Shown: positions 32,214-43,224 of the stretch, one piece after another
How the letters are laid out: every line of letters begins with the position of its first letter
Numbering within the stretch: the first letter of the stretch is position 1
Source: Rugalucina vietnamica
Taxonomy: Eukaryota; Mollusca; Bivalvia; Lucinida; Lucinidae
DNA: 64,000 nucleotides
Assembly: GCA_964017185.1 (NCBI GenBank)
Contig: OZ024874.1
Location: 52,852,856 to 52,916,855, forward strand
Direction of reading: 5' to 3'
Notes under the pieces: generated by a model
Seen by the model: the letters and a program-made list of their open reading frames with translations, nothing else
Databases searched by the model: none
What the model was told of the DNA's origin: nothing
Position numbers and translations under genes: made by a program

Positions 32214-33127
32214 CCCAGGGCAGGGCAGGGACAGCTGATCCCCCGGGGGTCAATTTTATTTTCAGAATCATAGACATTCTGTCAATAATTATTTTCCCAT
32301 TTCCTGAATAACAGTTTACTGCATACGCGACCTAAGCTGACTTTGCTGTAAAATAGGTCAAGGTCATCACAGGGTCATAATTTATGTATATTTTGTTGTA
32401 TTCTAGTCGATGCTACATGTCAAGTTTTGCTGAAATCAGTCCACAAGTTCCACAGAGGAAAATGTTTGAAGGGTTTCTACCATATATGGCTATCTTGGTC
32501 ATGTGACCTGGATTATTCATGTACACTTTGGTTCCCCCTTCATATACATGGATGCTTCATTTAAAATTTGGCTTTAATCGGTCAAGCAGTTTCAGATAAA
32601 AAGATCTTTGAATATTATGGTAATATACATGTATATTGCCCCGGGATGGGGGCAGATATGCCCCTGGGGTCCAGTTTATTTCAGAATAATAAATCTTTCA
32701 GTCAGTCCATTTGCCTATTTCCTTCAAGTTTTTCTCTTCAAATGACATTTTGACAATTTTCAACTTGCATGGGCAACCGTAAAATAGGTCAAGATCATCC
32801 CAGGGTCATAATTTATTTAAATTTCGTAGAGCTCCTCTCCCTGATGTTTCATGCTAAGTTTCAAAATCATAGGCCTTCTGATTCTTGAGAAGAAGAGTTT
32901 AAAACGGTTCTGCTATTTATAGCCATGAAGGCCATTTGGACCATTTATATAAACTTTCGTTCCCCCTTTCTACATGAAGTTTGGCTTTGATTGGTTAAGC
33001 GGTTTCAGAGGAAAAGATCTTTTGACCATGCTCCTACTGAAGCCAGTGGTCGACGGACGGACGGGCGACGCCGCAGCATGTCCATCATATAAGCTCACCT
33101 TTTGAGCCTTCGGCTCAGGTGAGCTAA
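32214..33127 (+). repeat. bivalve dispersed block, copy 2
   Basis: Carries the family phrases 'aggtcaaggtcatcacaggg', 'ttggtcatgtgacctggatt' and 'gccccgggatgggggcagat'. It ends in GAGCCTTCGGCTCAGGTGAGC, a hairpin terminus. It lies 35 bp from copy 3, which has the opposite orientation. Confidence 0.65.
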
Positions 33128-33162
33128 AAAGTGATATTTTCGATGAAATGATAAAGATTTTA

Positions 33163-34680
33163 GCTCATCTGAGCCGTTAGGCTCACAAGGTGAGCTTATA
33201 GTAGACCCATGCTCCGTCGTCCGTAGTCGTTGTAGTTGTAATTGTTGTTATCCACACTTCTCCTCTGAAACCGCTTCGCCAATCAGAGACAAACTTCATG
33301 TGGAACATCCTTTTGAAGGGGGAACGAAAGTCTAAATAAATGGTCTAGTTAACATGACCGAGATGGCCGCTATGGCTATAAATATAAAAAAAACCTTTTA
33401 AAAATCTTCTCCGGAACCAGATGGCCTATGATTTTGAAACTTGGCATGAAGCATCAACGAACAAACCTCTACAAAATTTATATAGATCATGGCACTGGGA
33501 TGACCTTGACATATTTTACGGCAAGGTCAACTTAGATCGCCAATGCATTTGAATGGAGAAAATTACTAGTAAAATATGATTAAAAGGGGGCATTGTTTCT
33601 AGTATGCAAATGGACAGAAGATTGATGTCTATTAAAACATTTTGTCCCTTGGAGGTTGTCTGCCCCTGCCCCAGGGCTTTATACATGTATATGACCGTAA
33701 TATCTTTTTTTCTCTGAAACCGCTTGGCCAATCAAAGCCAAACTTAAGGTGGAGCAGCGTTAGGAAGGGGGAATGAAAGTTTATATAAATGGTCAAGGTC
33801 ACATGACCAAGATGGCTGCCATGGCTATAAATAGCAAAAACCTTTAATCATCTTTTTCAAAGCCAGAAGGCCTATGAATTTGAAACTTGACATGAAGCAT
33901 CAGGGAATATAGCTCTACAAAATTTGTATAAATCATGACCCTGGAATGACTTTGACCTATTTTACGGCAATAGGTCAACATAGGTTGTCTATACATTTGA
34001 ATCGGGAAAATTGATAAAGCGACATTGAAAGGGCAATAATTGCAGAAAATGGGCAAAAGAAGTGGAGATTAAAGATTCTGAAAAGAATTTGGACCCCAGG
34101 GAGGGTCTGCCCCCATTCCGGGACAGTATACATGATTGCATATAACCATAATATTCAAATGTCTACTTTTCGAAAACCGCTTGGTCAGTCAAAGTCAAAT
34201 TTTATAGGAAGCATCTGTATGAATGGGAAACCGATGCATTTATAAATAAATCAGGTCACATGACCAAGATGGCCAACATGCCCATATATAGTAAAACCCT
34301 TCAAAAATTTTCTCCTCAGGAGCTGCTGAACCGTTTGCAACAAAACTTGACATGTAGTAATTAAGACTAGAGTACTAGGATATATGTATAAATCATTAAC
34401 CTGCTATGACCTTGACATATAGATTTTACGGCAAGGTCAACATAGGTCACATATAAAATATGTAAAAATGTCATTGAAGGGAAAAACTTTCAGGAAATGG
34501 ATGAATTGACAAAATATTTATTTTGAAAAGGAAATTGACCCCAGGGGTTATTTTGACCTTGTCCTGGGTTAATACACATGTATATGACCATTATAATAGT
34601 CAAACAAGTTTGTTGGCATATATATCTGATCTCTGGTGAACGCTTACAGGGCCATTGGTCCTCTGGTTTCACTTGTGACT
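33163..34680 (-). repeat. bivalve dispersed block, copy 3 (about three monomers)
   Basis: Starts TTAGCTCATCTGAGCC and repeats the 'gaccaagatggc..ccatg' / 'accttgacatattttacggc' / 'atacatgtatatgacc' series roughly every 0.4-0.5 kb. It ends with 'gtgaacgcttacagggccattggtcctctgg', the other family terminus. Non-coding. Confidence 0.65.
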
Positions 34681-34689
34681 GATAACAAC

Positions 34690-34990
34690 GAATATTTTCA
34701 CTGTAGAAGTTTGGATTATTTTGACGTTTTCACTTGACGTCATCTAACGAAAAAACATAAAATCTTTTTCTTAGTTAGAACGTAAGAAAAAGTTTGGTAT
34801 CTAAACTATTTGTGTTGTCAAACTTTAAGGAATTTTTTTTTCTGCCTGCTTCTTCGTCAGGAAAATGTCCAGGTTTTGTAAAAATAAAATGAAAAAACTT
34901 TTATTTCGGTAAATATCTAACATATTTCATCTTGTATGTTGAAAACATCGAAATTGTCAATCGTACTGCGCTCTCGTGAAATTCATATGC
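34690..34990 (-). repeat. repeat family G, inverted copy
   Basis: 'gacgttttcacttgacgtca', 'cttagttagaacgtaagaaa' and 'aggaaaatgtccaggttttg' are the complement of 21780-21990. Confidence 0.5.
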
Positions 34991-35644
34991 TGGCAGCACA
35001 CTCGATAACTTATTTGGTTTTCTCATCAAAAAAGTAAATATTCTCCATATGAATTTAAACATATTTGATATACTTACCTTGGGTGTAGACTTTCTCGACC
35101 AATAACAGTCCCAAAAGATGTAGAATTGTCATTTTACCCATTTTTCTGGCTTTTTAAGTTTCGCGATTTTTCACGATCAATGCCCACTAATCACAAGTTT
35201 GAAAATAATGATGTGCAGAGACAGTTGTGATCTCGTGACTTTTTACCAGGTTGAAATTTTATCGACAGCGTATATTTTCAATATTTTTCTTCGTTTTAAG
35301 TGTTATTTCGTGGATAATTTTAGGATTAGTTTTATGAGCAAGGTACTGTGATTCTTTTTATGTTATCAGTTTGTCGAGTGCATCTCTATTTTAGCTGTAT
35401 TTGCAAGTTTTAAGATTTGGCATTGTGTTCATCAATATTGATTTCGCGCGCTATAAGGAGAAGCCATTGTTATTACCATTGTTATGCTAATAAGTTATGT
35501 ACAACTGTGTGTATTTATAGACTTACCTGGTCGTTACGCTTGACCAGCGCGCTTCGTTTCGCTCTGTGATCACTCAAATAATCGGTACAATATACAAGAG
35601 GTCTATATAAAAGTTTAGGAGCCCAAGAAGAATAGGAATTGTTA
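34991..35644. other. sequence upstream of the LINE
   Basis: No gene or repeat recognised. It may include the outer 5' part of the LINE, since the element's true 5' end upstream of the monomer array cannot be set without a target-site duplication. Confidence 0.35.
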
Positions 35645-36035
35645 CGCCCTGAAGTTTCCCAGGGTGCTACGTGGGACGATTGTTGGGGTCTCGCCCTGAA
35701 GTTTCCCAGGGTGCTACGTGGGACGATTACTGGGGTCTCGCCCTGAAGTTTCCCAGGGTGCTACGTGGGACGATTACTTGGTGGTTCTCGCCCTGACGTT
35801 TCCCAGGGTGCTACGTGGGACGAATACTGGGGGAATCTCGCCCTGAAGTTTCCCAGGGTGCTACGTGGGACGAATATTGGGGATTTTCGCCCTGACGTTT
35901 CCCAGGGTACTACGTGGGACGATTATTGGAGGAATCCCGCCCTGACGTTTCCCAGGGTGCTACGTGGGACGATTACTGGGGGAATCTCGCCCTGACGTTT
36001 CCCAGGGTGCTACTTGGGACGATTATTGGGGACAC
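35645..36035 (+). promoter_or_regulatory. tandem monomer array in the LINE 5' region
   Basis: Eight units start at 35645, 35692, 35739, 35789, 35839, 35888, 35938 and 35988. Each reads CGCCCTGA(A/C)GTTTCCCAGG followed by GTGCTACGTGGGACGATTA and a variable 'ctggggtct' end. Tandem 5' monomers act as promoters in some mammalian L1 families; promoter function here is inferred from position only. Because most units are 49-50 bp, the reading frame shifts from unit to unit. The last unit is open into ORF1. Confidence 0.75.
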
Positions 36036-36056
36036 AATTTCAACTCACGGGCGCAA

Positions 36057-37520
36057 ATGGATCGGGATCAGACAGTAGGGAGCTCAGAATCTGAGCAAGG
36101 GTCTACAGAAACGGCCCCTAATTGTGAAACAAAGTGCGATACAGAGGAACAAAATAAATGTACAGTCAAAGAAAGTACAGTGGTAGATAGTGGCAACTCT
36201 AGTAAAATAGAACCCTTACACACCACGGACTATAATGAGGCCAAATCCTATGTAGACAGTGTTATGACACAGCCTTTCTGTAATTCAGTGACTGCAACAC
36301 CATCAGCAAACAGGCGAAAGAGATATTTATCGGCCCCGTCTGTAGACAGTACCATGAAGAAAAGGAAAAATGGAAGGAAATCTGATAAGGGTACTACTGA
36401 CGATGATTCATGCAGGGAGGTTAGACAAGATTCTAGCAGTGACTCAGATATAAGCTCGGGTGCTGAAAGTAACAAAAAGAGGAAAGGGAGGCGTAGAATT
36501 CTAAAACCAAAACGGGAACAGAAGAGTGAAAGTAGATCAGACTCAAATAACATGGGTACTGAGGTAGTTTTAAAGGCAGTAAGGGACTTGCAAGCATCAA
36601 TTGATAAAAGGTTTGATGAAATGAAAACCGAAAGTCAGTCAGTTGTGAAACAACTTCAAGATCAAATAGGTAAAGTAAGAGAGGAATTCAACAGTCGAAT
36701 GGATGGGCTGACTAAGAAAGTGGAAACAAAGGTCACGCAAAATGTAAGAAAGGCAATTGATGACAAAGTTAAGGGTATTAAGAAAGATTTGGATAGTGAA
36801 CTGACCAGGGTGAAAAATCATATCAAAGAAACAGAAAAAGGGGTGCTTAGGGTGAAAGAAACCATAATTCCCACACTGGATGAACGCATCGCTGACGAAT
36901 TGGAAGAGATTCGCAATAAAGTTGAAGGTATTGAGAAAGGCCTAAAAGAACAAAAGCGGGATAGTGTGACAAATATGCAGGGTATTGGTGAAGATACGAG
37001 AATAAAGAATATCATCATCAGAAATTTTCCTGAAAGATTGGATGAAGATATTAAGAAGAGGGTGCATTATATGATACGAGACACTTTAAATCTGAAAAAC
37101 ATACGTGTAGTTGAAGCAGTCAGGCTACCAAATAAGAATAGATCAAATCCCGGCATTGTCAAGGCTACTCTGGATTCAAAGGAATCTAAACAGCTAGTTA
37201 TGCAGCATAAGAAAAAGCTAAAAGATAGTACCCGGTATTGCAAAGCATTTATAGAAAATGACGTCCCTGCAGCGCAGCGTGCGATAAATGCGAACTTCAG
37301 AGCAGTGTTACATGCGTTAGGGGAAAGCAATCTACAACTTAGAGGATCAAGGATAAGCTCACGACACGATTATCAGCAGAGATCCGAGCAGTCATATACA
37401 GACCATAGTATAAACACAGGAAGTTATGATATACCCAGAAATCAAGGCCGTGTATACGGAAGGCAATATGGGTCACGTGACAATAGGAGTAAGGGTGCAC
37501 GACATGAATCAAGGTACTGA
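36057..37520 (+). CDS. LINE ORF1 protein (RNA-binding chaperone-like)
   Basis: The frame is open from 35964, inside the last monomer. I prefer the ATG at 36057 (MDRDQTVGSS), just after the array, giving 487 residues. The N-terminal third is acidic, serine-rich and punctuated by basic patches (KKRKNGRK, KKRKGRRR) that could be nuclear-localisation signals. Roughly residues 165-310 form a long heptad-rich coiled coil. Roughly residues 315-405 (starting RIKNIIIRNFPERLDED and ending in YCKAFIENDVPAAQRAI) resemble the RRM-plus-C-terminal-domain layout of L1-type ORF1 proteins. By analogy it would trimerise on the element RNA. The stop is a TGA at 37518, and the same frame continues directly into ORF2. 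No CCHC knuckle was seen. Confidence 0.82.
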   Translation: MDRDQTVGSSESEQGSTETAPNCETKCDTEEQNKCTVKESTVVDSGNSSKIEPLHTTDYNEAKSYVDSVMTQPFCNSVTATPSANRRKRYLSAPSVDSTMKKRKNGRKSDKGTTDDDSCREVRQDSSSDSDISSGAESNKKRKGRRRILKPKREQKSESRSDSNNMGTEVVLKAVRDLQASIDKRFDEMKTESQSVVKQLQDQIGKVREEFNSRMDGLTKKVETKVTQNVRKAIDDKVKGIKKDLDSELTRVKNHIKETEKGVLRVKETIIPTLDERIADELEEIRNKVEGIEKGLKEQKRDSVTNMQGIGEDTRIKNIIIRNFPERLDEDIKKRVHYMIRDTLNLKNIRVVEAVRLPNKNRSNPGIVKATLDSKESKQLVMQHKKKLKDSTRYCKAFIENDVPAAQRAINANFRAVLHALGESNLQLRGSRISSRHDYQQRSEQSYTDHSINTGSYDIPRNQGRVYGRQYGSRDNRSKGARHESRY

Positions 37521-40500
37521 TACGCTTGCGGGTTTTGGAACGTGCGGGGGTGGAATGTGGACATTAAGTCAGATAACTATAAACTGAGAAGTGAATGTTT
37601 GTTACTTAATAATTTAGATATAATCGGTGTCGCAGAAACCCACTTATTTGGTGATCAGTGCCTATATTTTCCAGGATATACTTGGTACGGCCAGAACAGG
37701 ACAAAACATACTAAAGCTAAGAAAGGATCTGGGGGCATTGGCTTTTTCATAAAACACGATGTGTCAGAGAACTATATAGTGGAAACTCTTGATAGCGAGC
37801 ATGAGGGTATTTTATGGATTCAATGTAGGTCGAAACGTGGAAATCATATTTTTAATTGTTGTGTTTGTTATGTTCCCCCATCTGAATCAACCAGATCCAT
37901 TGACCTTACCGAATTTTATGACACGTTGATGCATCAAGTACATATATATTGTCAAGATAAGCAGTTTTTCATATGCGGAGATTTTAATGGACGAGTGGGA
38001 GACCTTGAAGATTACATCCCAGGGGTTGACATATTACCTGAACGCAATGTGGTTGACTTTCATGTGAATAAAGAAGGGGAGCGATTATGCGACTTTCTGA
38101 TTGACACGGACTGCTGTATTTTAAACGGAAGAAATTGCGCCAAGAATGATTATACGTTTATAGGCTCTCAGGGAAGTTCAGTTGTTGACTACTGTTTTGT
38201 GCCGTATGAAAGTTTGGATAACTTCAGTAACTTTAGGGTCACGTCGGAGAGCGACCTTTTTAACAGCAGTAAACTTCTAGGAACGATAGAACCAGAAACC
38301 TCTCACCCGGATCATTCTCTCCTAATGTGGGATTTTTTGTTGGACAATGTCCGGAAAATACCAAATGCTCATAACGATCAGGATGTGCGGGTGCATTTCA
38401 CTAAATTTGATAGGCATGTCCCGGATGACTTCCTAAATACTAGACACGATGAAATGACTGAATATATTAGCAGGCTTGAAGGGGACTTAACATTGCAGGA
38501 TCATTTAGATAAAGTTTATAGTGACTTAGTCGTTTTTGTTAAAGACGAAATGGTTAAGAAAATAAATCACAGGCAAATAAACGCGGTTGTGGGGCATAAC
38601 AATAAGAAAAGAAAGGTGTCAAAACCATGGTGGAGCGAGCAGTTAACAGAGTTGTGGAACAATGTATGTAAGTCGGAGAAAAATATGCTTAAATCTAAAA
38701 ATCCTGAAAGAAATCGTTTAAGAGCGATATTCGTGGGTGCCAGAAAAGTTTTCAACCAGGAGTGCCAGAGGGCAAAGAGAAGACACCAGAAAAATGCTCA
38801 AATGGAAATACAAAACCTGGACACGAGTAATAGTAAAGACTTTTGGAAGCGAATAGGGAAAATAGGAGTTGGTAAAGAAAGACAAAATCAGATACCCATG
38901 GAAGTTATTTTACCCAGTGGCGAAGTCAGTTGTAACACTAAAGTAATCCTTGAAGTATGGAGAAAGCATTTTCAGGACTTACTGAACCCTAATATAGATA
39001 TAATTGAAACAGACAGGGAGGGTTACACACCGTACGAGGATGGACATAACGTTAATGTATGGAATAGTTCGATATCCACGTCTGAAATTATAGCTGCATT
39101 ACGACAGTTGAATGATAGAAAGGCGGAAGGAATCGATGAAATCCCTGCTGAAATTTGGAAAACACCAAATTTACTAGCTATCATAGAGGCATTGTTCAAT
39201 CAATGTTTCAGATTAGGAAAAATTCCAGAGCTTTGGAAGTGTGGAATAATTACACCTGTCTTAAAAGCGTCGACGTCAGATAAACGAGTACCGTCCAACT
39301 ATCGGGGAATAACGATAACTCCTGCGATTTATAAGTTATATTGCAACGTAATTAATAACAGACTCTTGGAATGGGAAAAAGAAAACAATGTGATTTGTGA
39401 ACCCCAGAATGGATTCAGAAAAGGACGAAGTACGATAGATCATGTTCAATCCATAACGTCAATAATTGAGACTCGGAAGCTGAAACGTCAATCTACGTTC
39501 GCCGCATTTATTGACTTTACAAAGGCATATGATTCAATTAACAGGAAGTTACTATTCTCTAAGCTTGAAAATCTAGGACTGACAGGGCATATATATAATG
39601 CAATAAAATCGCTCTACGACAATGTGAAGTGTTCCGTTCGAATAAATGGTTTAAAAACAGATTTTGTGGACGCTGGCTGTGGCCTTAAGCAAGGTTGTAC
39701 ATTGTCAACTCTGCTGTTCAACCTGTATGTCAACGACCTAGTCATAAAAATTAATAGTTTAGGCATTGGAATTGAAATAGATGGAGAAATAGTGTCCGTT
39801 TTGCTCTACGCAGACGATTTAGTCCTTCTTGCGACAAAGGAAGAAGACCTGCAGATTCTGCTGAATCAGCTCGGCGAGTGGTGTCAATTCAATAAAATAA
39901 ATATTAACGAACAGAAGTCAAATATTGTGCATTTTCGCCCTGTGGGTGTTTTACAAACGGATTTCAGTTTTAAATGTGGTAACAAAGCGTTAAATCTTGT
40001 TGATTATTACATCTATCTAGGAATACGTCTTACGGAACATTTGGATTACTCAGAAATGGCAAATCACGTAGCCAAGGCTGCTAATAGAGCCCTAGGACTT
40101 GTCATCGCCAAAAGCAAATCATTCGGAGGTCTACCTTTCCGGTCATTCCAGAAACTGTTCGACAGCATGGTATGGAGTGTCATAAGCTATGGAGCAGCTG
40201 TTTGGGGAACCAGGCAGTTCTCCTCCATTAATTCAGTACAGCTTAGAGCAGAAAGGTACTATATGGGAGTGGGGAGGTATACACCGAATTCCGCCGTACA
40301 TGGTGATACAGGGTGGAAGCCTACGTCGGTTCGGCTGTGGTCTAGTGTTATTAACCAGTGGTTACGACTTAAAAGTATGGACTCTTGTAGATTAAATCGT
40401 AAAATCTTCGATTGGACGGAAAGAAATAGTAATGGTCGTTGCCAAAATTGGAATTACAGAGTAAGCAAAACGTTAAGGGAGGCTGGTATTTTATACGAAC

Positions 40501-41033
40501 CGGAAGTTACGAATCCAAGAGTGATGAAAGCAAATTTAGCGGATTATCTGTTTCACAAATTCGTGGACTCATGGAGGGAGGACATAACCAGAATTAATGC
40601 ACGTCAGGGAACTGGAAGAAATAAGCTAAGAACATATAGATTGTTTAAAAGTGTATATCAAACAGAAAATTATCTAAATTGTTTAATGCCGCATGGTTAT
40701 AGAAGTGCTTATGCAAAGTTCCGATGTGGAGTGGCGCCAATTCGTCTTGAAACGGGGCGCTATGAGCGCCTATCCGAGGATTCAAGAACTTGTTTCAACT
40801 GTGTCAATTTAATAGAAAATGAGGAACATGTACTACTTAAATGTCCGGTGTATAAAGACTTAAGAGAAGTAATGTTTAGGGTACTGTCTGAGGAATTCCC
40901 AGATTTGATGAATATGAATGACCAAGAGCTGCTATCCTCAATATTGAACTGTAAAATTAATAAGAGTATAAGAACATGTGCCAAAACCTGCTTTGACATT
41001 TTAAGAACCAGACGCGGAATTTTATATAATTGA
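37521..41033 (+). CDS. LINE ORF2: AP-like endonuclease and reverse transcriptase
   Basis: About 1170 codons run from the base after the ORF1 stop. The endonuclease starts at once (GFWNVRGW), then VAETHL, GDFNGRVG, SVVDYCFVP and SHPDHSLLMWDF, the catalytic landmarks of exonuclease-endonuclease-phosphatase enzymes (roughly the first 280 residues). The RT shows NYRGITITP, QNGFRKGRSTIDHV, AFIDFTKAYDSINR, GLKQGCTLSTLLFNLYVND and the catalytic box LLYADDLVLLA at about 39801-39833. A C-terminal zinc-knuckle-like CFNCVNLIENEEHVLLKCP lies near 40791. No ATG precedes the endonuclease: the first in-frame ATG (37929) lies far inside it. A GTG at 37542 is a poor start, so expression by readthrough or reinitiation is suspected. 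Confidence 0.9.
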   Translation, partial: YACGFWNVRGWNVDIKSDNYKLRSECLLLNNLDIIGVAETHLFGDQCLYFPGYTWYGQNRTKHTKAKKGSGGIGFFIKHDVSENYIVETLDSEHEGILWIQCRSKRGNHIFNCCVCYVPPSESTRSIDLTEFYDTLMHQVHIYCQDKQFFICGDFNGRVGDLEDYIPGVDILPERNVVDFHVNKEGERLCDFLIDTDCCILNGRNCAKNDYTFIGSQGSSVVDYCFVPYESLDNFSNFRVTSESDLFNSSKLLGTIEPETSHPDHSLLMWDFLLDNVRKIPNAHNDQDVRVHFTKFDRHVPDDFLNTRHDEMTEYISRLEGDLTLQDHLDKVYSDLVVFVKDEMVKKINHRQINAVVGHNNKKRKVSKPWWSEQLTELWNNVCKSEKNMLKSKNPERNRLRAIFVGARKVFNQECQRAKRRHQKNAQMEIQNLDTSNSKDFWKRIGKIGVGKERQNQIPMEVILPSGEVSCNTKVILEVWRKHFQDLLNPNIDIIETDREGYTPYEDGHNVNVWNSSISTSEIIAALRQLNDRKAEGIDEIPAEIWKTPNLLAIIEALFNQCFRLGKIPELWKCGIITPVLKASTSDKRVPSNYRGITITPAIYKLYCNVINNRLLEWEKENNVICEPQNGFRKGRSTIDHVQSITSIIETRKLKRQSTFAAFIDFTKAYDSINRKLLFSKLENLGLTGHIYNAIKSLYDNVKCSVRINGLKTDFVDAGCGLKQGCTLSTLLFNLYVNDLVIKINSLGIGIEIDGEIVSVLLYADDLVLLATKEEDLQILLNQLGEWCQFNKININEQKSNIVHFRPVGVLQTDFSFKCGNKALNLVDYYIYLGIRLTEHLDYSEMANHVAKAANRALGLVIAKSKSFGGLPFRSFQKLFDSMVWSVISYGAAVWGTRQFSSINSVQLRAERYYMGVGRYTPNSAVHGDTGWKPTSVRLWSSVINQWLRLKSMDSCRLNRKIFDWTERNSNGRCQNWNYRVSKTLREAGILYEPEVTNPRVMKANLADYLFHKFVDSWREDITRINARQGTGRNKLRTYRLFKSVYQTENYLNCLMPHGYRSAYAKFRCGVAPIRLETGRYERLSEDSRTCFNCVNLIENEEHVLLKCPVYKDLREVMFRVLSEEFPDLMNMNDQELLSSILNCKINKSIRTCAKTCFDILRTRRGILYN

Positions 41034-41236
41034 CTTTTAAATTGATCTATGATACTGAGATGCCAGTTTTATTTCCTTTAAATGTTTAAATATGTAATAA
41101 TGTACAAACGTCGGTTTTATAGTCTCTCATAGCTCTAAACTAGAGCCTCTCACGTATTAAGTTTTAAATGTTTGTATTTTTAACTTTTTATGAGGTGAGA
41201 CTTTAATAAATTATTTGTATTTGTATTTGTATTTGT

Positions 41237-42235
41237 GAATGCAATAATTTTGCACCTTTAGTTTGATTTATGTGACTATTGATCTTCATTGAAACAGTTG
41301 ATTGTTGTACAAAATAATTGTACTAATAGTACTAATAGTATACTCCTCAAACAAGGGCCACTATATTATTTTCCATATATCGCAATGTTAAGGCACCCAA
41401 ATTAAACCCATATTTAAGGGACATCCGAAAGGACGCAGAATAGCCATTTCGTTTGTATTTTTAGGTATTGTCTTGACTAGAAGACATTTGAAAAAGGAAA
41501 CGCCAAGCCAAAGCCCATAGAACAGTTTTGGCATTTTTCGAAAATCATTAAATTATGGCATTTTTCTGAAATTCCATAGATTCACAAAAATTCAACTCGA
41601 GTTCGATTTTTCCGTAAAAGTCAATCTAAAATGCATTTCGGCAAATGTTGTTTGTGTAAAATTCATTTTTGCTAATGATGATCATGTTTGACCTAATTTT
41701 GAAAAAAAATGCAAATTTTTAGCAAAATTTAATTACAAACACATCAAACTGGACTTTGACATGGCATTTGCGGTTTCAAATTTCATATAGTCAGTAACTT
41801 CGAGGCATTATTTAAGATAATGCAAATGAAGAAGGGAATTGGTCCATAGGAATTGGCATTAAAATTTAGTAAAACTGGGATTGCATTACACTACGATATA
41901 TGGAAACTTAGATTTTTTTGAGGATTATATTATCTATACACATAGAAATAAGTTAGGGAACACTTTTTAGCTCTTGGGAAAAGTTTGAAAAAATCCATTT
42001 TCCTTTTTTTGGCGACACTGAAATTTTTATCACATGTATTTCATAGCTTGGCATAGCTACAGACCAATTAATTTGGAAATTCACAACATTGTGTCTTTGT
42101 GTTACGGAGGACACAATATGCCATATACGAAAAAGTCCACTTTTACTGAATACGAGTTTGCCTTTTTGCTTCTGCACGCCGCAAAACTCAATTTTTGAAT
42201 GTGAAACAGGAATAAAATGTTGAATCTGATCATTC
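41237..42235. other. no recognisable feature
   Basis: AT-rich, nothing supported. Confidence 0.35.
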
Positions 42236-43165
42236 TCAATGAACCAGAGGACCAATGGTCCTGTAAACGCTTACCTGACTGAGATCTGCTGCATATACCA
42301 ATAAACATATTTGAAAATTATGGTATTTAACCCCAGTGCAGGGACAGATGAAGCCCTTGGGCCATTTTCTTGTTTCAGAATAATCAATATTCTGTCCAAT
42401 TGCCAATTTCCAGCTGGTTTTATCCTTCAAATGACATTTTAACAGTTTTCCCCATTCAAATGCATGAGCAAAACCCATAATGACCTTGCCATAAACTGGG
42501 TCAAGGTCATCGCAGAGTCATGATTTATATACGCATTGTAGTACTTTAGCCATCGATGCTTCACGTTAAGTTTCATTGAAATCAGTCCATTGGTTTCAGA
42601 GAAGATTTTTGAATGGTTTTTTACCATGTAAGGGCATGGCAGCCACCTTAGTCATGTGACCTAGATTATTAATAAATACATTGGTTCCCCCATCCTATAG
42701 ATGTTTCACATAAAATTTGGCTTTAATTGGCTAATTGGCCAAGCGGTTTCAGAGGAGATGTTTGAATAGTATGGTAATAAACATGTATAATGCCCTGGGG
42801 TATACAATTTATAGTACTTTTAGTACTTTAGCCATCAATGCTTCATGACAAGTTTCTTTGAAATCGGTCCACCGTTTCCGGAGAAGAAAATGTTTGAAGG
42901 GTTTTTACCATATATGGGCATGGTGGCCATCTTGGTCATGTGACCTAGATCATTTATAGATGCATTGATTCCCACATTCTATAGATGCTTCACATAAAAT
43001 TTGGCTTTGACTGGCCAGGTGGTTTCAGAGGAGAAGATGTTTGAATATTATGGTAATATACATGTATAATGCCCTGGGGCAGATGAGCCCAAGGGTCCAA
43101 TTTGTTTTCAGAATCATTAATATTCTGTCCTACTGCCCATTTCCTGCAATACTTTCACTTTAAAT

Positions 43166-43224
<59 letters not shown>

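Larger units (their letters stand above)
35645..41236 (+). mobile_element. apparently full-length APE-type LINE
   Basis: In order: eight 47-50-bp monomers (35645-36035), ORF1 (36057-37520), ORF2 with endonuclease and reverse transcriptase (37521-41033), a ~200-bp 3' UTR, and a TTTGTA-repeat tail at about 41209-41236 preceded by AATAAATTA. Both frames are intact over 1650 codons, suggesting a recent and possibly active copy. No target-site duplication could be found with confidence. The clade is not assigned: motifs exclude a bacterial group II intron or LTR element, but separating the APE-type LINE clades needs a phylogeny. Confidence 0.88.

Noticed and set aside
35765-35995. 76-codon frame read as a repetitive protein (RPDVSQG..WDDYWG)
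   Set aside because: It is the LINE 5' monomer array translated; the frame rotates with each 50-bp unit.
36248-37330. Minus-strand frames within LINE ORF1
   Set aside because: Antisense shadows of a well-supported plus-strand coding region.
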